A DNA stretch of 17,077 bases, from the NCBI GenBank assembly GCA_038745535.1, contig JBCDLI010000057.1, forward strand, positions 1 through 17,077, written 5' to 3'. Of the stretch, positions 6,199-11,655 are shown in pieces. The translations under genes and the position numbers were made by a program. The notes beneath the pieces are model-generated. The model was not told the origin of the DNA. It saw nothing but the letters and a program-made list of their open reading frames with translations, and did not search any database. The stretch's first letter is position 1, and each line of letters starts with the position of its first letter. Source of the stretch: JBCDLI01 sp038745535 (lineage in GTDB: Bacteria > Pseudomonadota > Alphaproteobacteria > Rhizobiales > Rhizobiaceae).

Positions 6199-7230
6199 AT
6201 GGCTCTTGCACGCAACCGACGCGGTGATCGCCGCGTGGATTATTGGCCGGGCTTCGTTGATGCACTATCGACGTTGCTGCTGGCGTTCATGTTCTTGCTA
6301 TCGGTGTTTGTGCTCGCTCAGTTTCTCTTAAGCGAAGAAATTTCGGACCGGGATGCCGTTCTTAATCGTCTTAACTCGCAGATTAATGAGCTGACGGAAT
6401 TGCTCGCGCTCGAGCGCTCTTCACGGCAAGACACTGAGGACCAACTGCTCAATTTGGAAGCGTCCCTATCGGCAGTTGAAGGTGAGCGATCCCGTTTGGA
6501 ACAATTGCTCTCTGCTGGTTCGGGTGCGAGTGCGCAGGCCGAAGCGGAAATCGGCGTCCTTACAAATTCACTTGATGAAGAACGCGAAATGTCAGCTCGG
6601 GCCATGAGCCAAGTGGAGCTTCTCAATCAGCAGATCGCCGCGCTTCGCCGGCAAATCGGTGCTTTGGAAGGTGCCTTGGAAGTCTCCGAACAGCGGGATC
6701 GCGAATCGCGCACGCAAATTGCGGACCTTGGCCGACGGTTGAATGTTGCGCTCGCCCAACGGGTTCAGGAGCTAAACCGCTTCCGGTCCGACTTCTTCGG
6801 GAGGCTACGCGATATCCTCTCAGACCGTGAGAATGTGCGCGTCGTCGGTGACCGATTTGTGTTTCAGTCTGAAGTACTGTTTCCGTCTGGCGGCGAGCAG
6901 ATCAATGATGCTGGGCGTGATGAAATGGCCAAGCTTGCCGAGGCGATTATTCAACTTGAGCAGGAAATTCCCGAAGAGATCAGCTGGGTGCTTCGTGTCG
7001 ACGGGCACACCGATAACATTCCGCTATCGTCCACCGGGCGGTTCCAGGACAATTGGGAACTCTCTACAGAACGGGCAACTTCAGTGGTGAAGTTTCTCAT
7101 TGAAGAAGGTGTTCCGCCAACCAGATTGGTTGCGGCTGGCTTTGGCGAATTCCAACCGCTTGATCCGGCTGACACCGTCGAGGCGCGCGCGCGGAACCGA
7201 CGGATCGAACTCAAACTGACAGAGCGCTAG
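6199..7230 (+). CDS. MotB/OmpA-like peptidoglycan-binding protein with long coiled coil
   Basis: This 343-residue partner of the preceding channel has one N-terminal membrane helix (about 18-43). The helix contains Asp21 in YWPGFVDALSTLLLAF, which corresponds to the proton-binding aspartate of MotB (Asp32 in E. coli) and of ExbD/TolR. Residues about 50-205 are a leucine-rich coiled coil, then comes an OmpA-type peptidoglycan-binding domain with VDGHTDNIP (267-275), NWELSTERA (285-293) and ARARNRRIEL (329-338). The coiled coil, roughly 150 residues, is far longer than the linker of flagellar MotB and could hold the OmpA domain far from the inner membrane. The gene starts 3 bp after the channel gene. 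It converges on the ABC transporter gene with 7 bp between them and no terminator visible. Confidence 0.9.
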   Translation: MALARNRRGDRRVDYWPGFVDALSTLLLAFMFLLSVFVLAQFLLSEEISDRDAVLNRLNSQINELTELLALERSSRQDTEDQLLNLEASLSAVEGERSRLEQLLSAGSGASAQAEAEIGVLTNSLDEEREMSARAMSQVELLNQQIAALRRQIGALEGALEVSEQRDRESRTQIADLGRRLNVALAQRVQELNRFRSDFFGRLRDILSDRENVRVVGDRFVFQSEVLFPSGGEQINDAGRDEMAKLAEAIIQLEQEIPEEISWVLRVDGHTDNIPLSSTGRFQDNWELSTERATSVVKFLIEEGVPPTRLVAAGFGEFQPLDPADTVEARARNRRIELKLTER

Positions 7231-7237
7231 TGAATAC

Positions 7238-9076
7238 TTACTCTGCGGCACTGAGTGACGTTTGGCCCAGATCGAACTGCAACTTGGCAAGATTGGCGTA
7301 GAGGCCGTTCTTCTTTCTTGAAAGTGTGGCGTGCGTGCCTTCTTCGACAATCTGGCCGTTGTCCATAACGACGATCCTGTCAGCTTTAAGAATTGTCGCG
7401 AGACGGTGGGCGATGACGATCGTCGTCCGGCCGTTCATCAACTTATCCAGGGCCTTTTGTACCAGGTCTTCACTTTCGGCATCCAAGGCGGATGTCGCTT
7501 CGTCAAGCAGCAGAATTGGCGCGTCTGCGAGGACCGCGCGCGCAATGGCTATGCGTTGGCGCTGGCCACCGGAAAGGGTGATGCCACGTTCGCCAACCTC
7601 GGTATCGTAACCATTTGGCAGGGCCTGAATGAAACGATCTGCGTGCGCGGTCTTTGCGGCTTCGATGATCGCCTCTCGTGAAATATCGGGCGCCGCAAAC
7701 GCGATATTTTCGGCAACCGTGCCCGAGAGCACGGCGATATCTTGCGGTACATTGGCGATGGTGCTGCGAAGTGATCTGAGCGTCGCTTTGTCGATGTTGG
7801 TTCCGTCAATTCGTATCGCACCGCTTGCGGGATCGTAGAATCGCAGCAGCAGGGCGAAAAGTGTCGACTTGCCTGCGCCTGATGATCCAACCACGGCAAT
7901 GGTTTCTCCGGCCTTGATGTTGAGCGACAATCCGCGCAAAATTTGTTCATCGGGACGCGTCGGATAAGCGAACTTTACGTCTTTAAACTCTACGTCGCCG
8001 CGGATATTGGCGGGTAAGGTAACCGCGTCCGCAGCCTCTTTGACGTCGGTTTTTTCACTCAGCAGTTCTGACAGTCTCTCGGCAGCACCAGCCGTTTGCT
8101 GCAGTTCGCCCCATGTTTCTGAGAGGGCTGCAAAGGCTGCTGCGGTGATAATTGCATAAAGCACGAATTGGCTAAGTTCTCCGGTTGTCATGGTGCCGTT
8201 GAAAACGGAACGCGCCCCTAGCCACAGAACTGCAACAATGCTGGTGAAGACCAGAAATATACCAAGACCGGTGAGCCAGGCGCGCGCGTTTATTGCCGAT
8301 CGTGCGGCCATGAACGCCTGCCCAACTGAGGTTGAGAACTGCTTTGATGCCTCTCCTTCGGCAGCGAAGGCTTGGAATGACCGCACTGATGTGATGGCCT
8401 CGGTGGCAAATGCGGACGCATCCGCGAGTGTATCCTGCGCCGCCCGTGATCTGCGGCGCACGCTTCTGCCAAAAAGAACAATGGGCGCTATGATCAGCGG
8501 GATCGCCACAATCGTAATAGCCGCCAGTCTCGGCGCTGAGATCAGCATCATCACGAAGCCACCGATGCCGAGTATCATATTGCGAAGCGCGTAGGAAAAC
8601 GTGCTGGAAAACGCGCTTTTTATCTGCGTTGTGTCTGCCGTCATCCGCGACACGATTTCGCCTGATCGTGTGCGGTCATAAAAAGATGCCGAGAGCGACA
8701 TGATGTGGCTGAAAACGTCGCGACGTAAATCGGCAACAATTCGCTCACCAAAGCTGACAACAAGGTAGAAACGTAAGGCCGATGCCAGCGCAAGCAGGGC
8801 CGAGACCGCGATCAGCGCCGTGAAATAGGTGTTGATGAGCTCCGCATTATCGCTGGAAAAGCCGAAGTCGATCATTCGTCTCACAGCGATAGGCAAAGCG
8901 AGTGTGGTCGCTGCGGCAATTGTGAGCGCAACGAGTGAACCGGCCGCCAGCAGTTTGTAGCGGGTCAAATAGGGCACCAGCTGCTTCAGCGGTGACACGG
9001 ATTGTTTTTTGGTCAAAGCCGCCTTCTCCCGAGGGACCCCTTGAGCTTTTTCATCTGGGCACCGATGACGACGCAT
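7238..9076 (-). CDS. ABC exporter half-transporter, fused membrane and ATPase domains
   Basis: This 612-residue protein is a type IV ABC exporter of the MsbA/LmrA kind. The membrane domain spans about residues 35-330 with six helices. The nucleotide-binding domain (about 360-600) has Walker A GSSGAGKST (397-405), Q-loop NVPQDI (442-447), signature LSGGQ (501-505), Walker B ILLLDEATSALD (521-532) and H-loop IVIAHR (553-558). All catalytic residues are present. It should work as a homodimer; substrate is unknown (lipid, peptide or drug). The ATG at 9076 gives a basic N-terminal extension. An in-frame TTG at residue 21, behind GGGAGAAGG, would give MTKKQSVSPL and may be the real start. It points away from rpmE and towards the stator pair, with no evident functional link. 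Confidence 0.95.
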   Translation of the reverse strand: MRRHRCPDEKAQGVPREKAALTKKQSVSPLKQLVPYLTRYKLLAAGSLVALTIAAATTLALPIAVRRMIDFGFSSDNAELINTYFTALIAVSALLALASALRFYLVVSFGERIVADLRRDVFSHIMSLSASFYDRTRSGEIVSRMTADTTQIKSAFSSTFSYALRNMILGIGGFVMMLISAPRLAAITIVAIPLIIAPIVLFGRSVRRRSRAAQDTLADASAFATEAITSVRSFQAFAAEGEASKQFSTSVGQAFMAARSAINARAWLTGLGIFLVFTSIVAVLWLGARSVFNGTMTTGELSQFVLYAIITAAAFAALSETWGELQQTAGAAERLSELLSEKTDVKEAADAVTLPANIRGDVEFKDVKFAYPTRPDEQILRGLSLNIKAGETIAVVGSSGAGKSTLFALLLRFYDPASGAIRIDGTNIDKATLRSLRSTIANVPQDIAVLSGTVAENIAFAAPDISREAIIEAAKTAHADRFIQALPNGYDTEVGERGITLSGGQRQRIAIARAVLADAPILLLDEATSALDAESEDLVQKALDKLMNGRTTIVIAHRLATILKADRIVVMDNGQIVEEGTHATLSRKKNGLYANLAKLQFDLGQTSLSAAE

Positions 9077-9120
9077 CGTGATCTGCCACCCGCTCGTGCA
9101 CTTTTGTTATGTTTGCGCCA

Positions 9121-9150
9121 CTTGTGAAACCGGCGCCGCCACTGTATAGC
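9121..9150 (+). promoter_or_regulatory. Candidate rpmE promoter
   Basis: CTTGTG (9121-9126) resembles the alphaproteobacterial -35 CTTGAC. TGTATA (9143-9148), or TATAGC two bases on, serves as -10 with a 16-18 bp spacer. Transcription would begin near 9155, giving rpmE a leader of about 110 nucleotides. The assignment rests on motif and position only. Confidence 0.5.
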
Positions 9151-9167
9151 CGCGCAAGAAATTTGGG

Positions 9168-9240
9168 AAGCCGTGGCGAATTAGCTCACGGCTTTTGTAT
9201 TGTGGATGTCGGGTGAAGCCAAAGGCCGACCTGATCCACA
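9168..9240 (+). promoter_or_regulatory. Structured rpmE leader: terminator-like hairpin plus long second stem
   Basis: Two stems lie between the predicted promoter and rpmE. The first pairs AAGCCGTG (9168-9175) with CACGGCTT (9187-9194) and runs straight into TTTTGTATT, so it looks like an intrinsic terminator or attenuator. The second pairs TGTGGAT (9201-9207) with ATCCACA (9234-9240) and GTCGG (9208-9212) with CCGAC (9226-9230), leaving CTG bulged on the 3' side; inner CC/GG pairs around AAA are possible. It ends 23 bases before the ATG. The layout resembles a ribosomal-protein autoregulatory leader, by analogy with L31 leaders reported in other phyla. No match to a known family can be checked here. 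Confidence 0.55.
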
Positions 9241-9263
9241 CGGCAGAAGAGACAGGTAGTACG

Positions 9264-9485
9264 ATGAAAAAAGACATTCATCCTGAATATCACACGATTA
9301 AAATCGTCATGACCGACGGCACAGAATACATGACACGCTCAACTTGGGGTTCTGAAGGCGAAACGATGAACCTTGAGATCGATCCAACCTCGCATCCAGC
9401 GTGGACAGGCGGATCGCAGACACTGATGGATCGTGGCGGCCGGGTGTCACGCTTCAAGAAGAAGTTTGAAGGTATCGGCCTATAA
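9264..9485 (+). CDS. rpmE: Large-subunit ribosomal protein L31
   Basis: This 73-residue protein begins MKKDIHPEYHTIKIVMTDG and includes STWGSEGETMNLEID, HPAWTGG and DRGGRVSRFKKKF, the L31 core as found in rhizobia. There is no cysteine, so this is the zinc-independent form. L31 bridges the two ribosomal subunits. I chose ATG 9264, behind the modest AGGT of GACAGGTAG; the longer in-frame extension from 9195 runs through the structured leader and is not protein-like. A strong terminator follows 26 bp after the stop, so it forms a single-gene transcript. Confidence 0.97.
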   Translation: MKKDIHPEYHTIKIVMTDGTEYMTRSTWGSEGETMNLEIDPTSHPAWTGGSQTLMDRGGRVSRFKKKFEGIGL

Positions 9486-9510
9486 GCCATATGACCTTGA
9501 TGGGTTGAGG

Positions 9511-9537
9511 AAGCGCGGCCGGTCCGCGCTTTTTTAT
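9511..9537 (+). terminator. Intrinsic terminator of rpmE
   Basis: AAGCGCGG (9511-9518) and CCGCGCTT (9524-9531) form a perfect 8-bp stem with the loop CCGGT, running into TTTTTTATT. On the minus strand the hairpin is not followed by T's, so it serves rpmE and not rcdA. Confidence 0.9.
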
Positions 9538-9546
9538 TGCGCTCGA

Positions 9547-10065
9547 CTAGCCGCCGAATGCGGTGCGCAGAAGTGCGATCTGGGCGTTGACCGGATTGGC
9601 GTCGGTTTCTTCATCCCCGTATTCGTCGCTATAAAGTTCTGCGTCTAGGCAGGTCACGCGGTGCTGCAAACGCAGCGAGCGGGCGATTAACTTCAAAAAT
9701 GGTTGCGGAAGTTCATCCCAGCCTACGGTGCTACGGTCTGCAGATACGGTATCGAGCCGTATTTTCGAGCGTTCGTCTTCCACTTGCCCGTCCGACACTT
9801 CACCGGTGTTCTGTGCCCGGTGAAGTAGGAGCCAAGACGATATTTGCATAAGCCGCGTGGTCAGACGCATCGATTCTGCTGCATAAAGGCTTGTGGCAGC
9901 ACGGCGCAGACACTTGGCTTCTTCACGCCCGATGCCATCAAGATAGGTCGCCGTCTCCTCAACCAAGGTCATTCCCTCGTCGTAGAGAGACTGAAATGAT
10001 TGAGACGCCAATTTTCGACGTGAAAAACTGACCGTGTTATCGATCGAATGTTTGATGACCGCCAT
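9547..10065 (-). CDS. rcdA: RcdA-type (DUF1465) protease adaptor
   Basis: This 172-residue protein belongs to the DUF1465 family, whose Caulobacter member RcdA links CpdR-primed ClpXP to CtrA and other cell-cycle substrates at the pole. Its central helical bundle (about 20-145) has the family's best conserved stretch, LVEETATYLDGIGREEA, then YAAESMRLTTRLMQISSWLL, and the C-terminal half has SLRLQHRVTCLD. The acidic tail (YSDEYGDEETDANPVNAQ, then LLRTAFGG) fits the disordered C-terminal region of RcdA that takes part in adaptor function. The ATG at 10065 has AGGG (of CAGGGTATCT) as ribosome binding site. An exact CtrA-type box lies about 105 bp upstream. The family assignment comes from recall of the sequence pattern, not from a search. 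Confidence 0.85.
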   Translation of the reverse strand: MAVIKHSIDNTVSFSRRKLASQSFQSLYDEGMTLVEETATYLDGIGREEAKCLRRAATSLYAAESMRLTTRLMQISSWLLLHRAQNTGEVSDGQVEDERSKIRLDTVSADRSTVGWDELPQPFLKLIARSLRLQHRVTCLDAELYSDEYGDEETDANPVNAQIALLRTAFGG

Positions 10066-10169
10066 AGATACCCTGCTGCACGCTTACACGCGACTTGGTG
10101 CAGAATACCCCAGCCGCTAAATCTCTGACACAATAAAACAGGACTAGTCTGGCGTTGGCAAGCTTATGA

Positions 10170-10185
10170 TTAATGGACGGTTAAC
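10170..10185 (-). promoter_or_regulatory. CtrA-type binding box upstream of rcdA
   Basis: The plus strand reads TTAA (10170-10173), seven bases (TGGACGG), then TTAAC (10181-10185). This is the full TTAA-N7-TTAAC consensus of the cell-cycle regulator CtrA. It lies about 105 bp upstream of the rcdA ATG and 4 bp from the T-run that ends the DUF1192 transcript. A further GTTAAC, without a paired half-site, lies at 10223-10228. Confidence 0.65.
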
Positions 10186-10189
10186 GCTC

Positions 10190-10216
10190 AAAAAAAAAGA
10201 GCCGACGGAGCGGCTC
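10190..10216 (-). terminator. Intrinsic terminator downstream of the DUF1192 gene
   Basis: On the minus strand a 6-bp stem, GAGCCG (complement of 10211-10216) with CGGCTC (complement of 10199-10204) around a six-base loop, is followed by nine T's (A-run 10190-10198). It ends the DUF1192 transcript about 100 bp after that gene's stop, just before the rcdA promoter region, so rcdA should have its own promoter. Confidence 0.8.
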
Positions 10217-10239
10217 GTGAAAGTTAACAGGGAGAGGTC

Positions 10240-10275
10240 ATGAAGCAAAAATTAGCTTCATGGCGCGTTCATTAG
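10240..10275 (+). other. Hairpin and 11-codon mini-ORF in the DUF1192-rcdA spacer
   Basis: In the 253-bp gap 10066-10318, ATGAAGC (10240-10246) and GCTTCAT (10255-10261) form a 7-bp stem around an A/T-rich eight-base loop. The plus strand also reads as a tiny frame, MKQKLASWRVH, preceded by GGGAGAGGTC, a fair Shine-Dalgarno sequence. There is no evidence that it is transcribed on that strand. On the minus strand the hairpin falls in the 3' untranslated region of the DUF1192 gene. The rest of the gap holds the terminator, the CtrA box and the rcdA leader. Confidence 0.25.
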
Positions 10276-10318
10276 TCGCCTATAAAGCTTAATACCCAGT
10301 AAAGCGCTAACCTATTGT

Positions 10319-10501
10319 TCAGTTTTGAAACAGCGCCGATGCAGCATCTATAGACGAACGCTTCGCCTTCGCTTCTGCTTCTAGGCGCGCCGCTTCCTGT
10401 TTGAGTTCGGCGGCCAGTTCGAGAAGTTCGTCGACCGACATATCTGCAAGATCGGACCCGATTTGATAGTTTGAAGGCTTCTTTGGTTCTTCCTCTTCCA
10501 T
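10319..10501 (-). CDS. DUF1192 family small protein
   Basis: This 60-residue acidic and helical protein starts MEEEEPKKPSNYQIGSDL, then has the family core MSVDELLELAAELKQEAARLEAEA and ends ASALFQN. It matches the DUF1192 pattern: a short N-terminal charged stretch, the LSVDEL-like motif, then a coiled-coil helix. The family is common in alphaproteobacteria and has no known function. It is divergent from the quinone oxidoreductase gene, sharing the 91-bp gap 10502-10592, and is followed by a strong terminator in front of rcdA. No clear Shine-Dalgarno sequence was seen. Confidence 0.82.
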   Translation of the reverse strand: MEEEEPKKPSNYQIGSDLADMSVDELLELAAELKQEAARLEAEAKAKRSSIDAASALFQN

Positions 10502-10592
10502 TGATTTTCACGCCTCCCGCGTATCTTCGACATGGTTGAATGGCAGGCAGATAAAGCACAAGACCCGCGCTGGGATCAAAGGATACAAAAAC

Positions 10593-11585
10593 ATGGGCGA
10601 GATGATGCGTGCGGTTGAGATCGTGGAGCCAGGTGGGCCGCGCGTTTTGCAGCCATGCGAACGTCCGATCCCAGTGCCTCGGCCTTCCGAGATTTTAATT
10701 GAAGTTAAGGCCGCGGGCATCAATCGACCCGATGTTATTCAACGTGAAGGCAGGTATCCGCCGCCGAAAGGGGCAAGTGATTTGCCAGGGCTAGAGGTTT
10801 CCGGCGTCGTTAAGGTTGCAGGTGCTGAGACAAAACGTTTTCGCCCGGGTGATAAGGTGTGCGCGCTCACCAATGGAGGCGGGTACGCGCAGTTCGTTGC
10901 CGTTGATGAAGGCGCCGTCCTGCCCGTTCCGACCGGATTTACACTGACCCAAGCGGCAGCGGTGCCGGAAAATCATTTCACGGTTTGGCACAACGTTTTT
11001 CAACGTGGTGGCCTAAAGGAGGCTGAGACGTTTCTCCTCCATGGTGGGACGTCTGGGATCGGTACAACGGCCATACAATTGGCGAAGGCGCTTGGCGCGA
11101 CTGTGTTTGCGACCGCGGGCACGGACGAAAAGTGCGATCTTTGCCGAATGCTCGGTGCGGACCTCGCGATCAACTATCGGACCCAAGATTTTGTCGCCGC
11201 GGTAAAGTCGGCCACCGACGGTGCGGGTGCAAATGTCATCCTCGATATGGTGGGTGGTGACTATATTCCGCGAAACCATAGCGCCGCCGCCGTCGACGGT
11301 CGCATCGTGCAGATCGCTTTTTTGCAGGGCGCAAGAGTCGAGGTGGACTTCACGAAAGTCATGGTGAAGCGGCTGGTTCACACTGGCTCAACGCTTCGTC
11401 CGCGCTCGACAAAGTTTAAAGCTGAACTCGCTACGGAACTCGAACGGCAGGTTTGGCCGCTTCTCAATTCAGGCAAGGTAACGCCCATCATGGACATGAT
11501 CTTTCCACTTGATGAGGCTTGGCGTGCTCACGAGCGCATGGAGAGCGGGGACCACATTGGCAAAATCATGCTGGATGTTGGGTAA
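10593..11585 (+). CDS. NAD(P)H quinone oxidoreductase, PIG3/Qor family
   Basis: This 330-residue zinc-free member of the medium-chain dehydrogenase/reductase superfamily resembles PIG3-type quinone oxidoreductases, which pass electrons from NADPH to quinones in the cytosol. The N-terminal GroES-like domain holds KAAGINRPDVIQREGRYPPP (39-58) and LPGLEVSGVV. The Rossmann fold has LLHGGTSGIGTTAIQLAK (148-165), with the AxxGxxG-like nucleotide loop. The C-terminal HTGSTLRPRS and a basic stretch are family typical. Structural-zinc cysteines are absent. I chose ATG 10593, 9 bp behind AAAGGA; in-frame ATGs at 10602 and 10605 are possible. The frame upstream to 10536 overlaps the divergent control region and is not used. 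Physiological substrate is unknown. Confidence 0.93.
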   Translation: MGEMMRAVEIVEPGGPRVLQPCERPIPVPRPSEILIEVKAAGINRPDVIQREGRYPPPKGASDLPGLEVSGVVKVAGAETKRFRPGDKVCALTNGGGYAQFVAVDEGAVLPVPTGFTLTQAAAVPENHFTVWHNVFQRGGLKEAETFLLHGGTSGIGTTAIQLAKALGATVFATAGTDEKCDLCRMLGADLAINYRTQDFVAAVKSATDGAGANVILDMVGGDYIPRNHSAAAVDGRIVQIAFLQGARVEVDFTKVMVKRLVHTGSTLRPRSTKFKAELATELERQVWPLLNSGKVTPIMDMIFPLDEAWRAHERMESGDHIGKIMLDVG

Positions 11586-11604
11586 GGTTTTTGCTGCCCG
11601 CAAG

Positions 11605-11629
11605 AAAAACCCCCGGCGAAACGCCGAGG
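11605..11629 (-). terminator. Terminator downstream of the phytase-like gene
   Basis: On the minus strand CCTCGGCG, loop TTT, CGCCGGGG make an 8-bp stem with one G-U pair, followed by GTTTTT (A-run 11605-11609). It lies about 27 bp after the phytase-like stop. On the plus strand the same hairpin has a C/A mismatch and no T-run, so it would serve the converging quinone oxidoreductase gene poorly. Confidence 0.75.
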
Positions 11630-11655
11630 ACTTAGTGTAGCTGCTTTGTTTCCGA

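Noticed and set aside
5161..7230. Zorya-type defence system based on ZorA/ZorB-like proteins
   Set aside because: No ZorC, ZorD or ZorE follows; the next genes are an ABC exporter and rpmE. The surroundings are housekeeping genes, so a defence island is unlikely.
9195..9263. N-terminal extension of L31
   Set aside because: The L31 core begins at ATG 9264 and the upstream stretch folds into leader hairpins.
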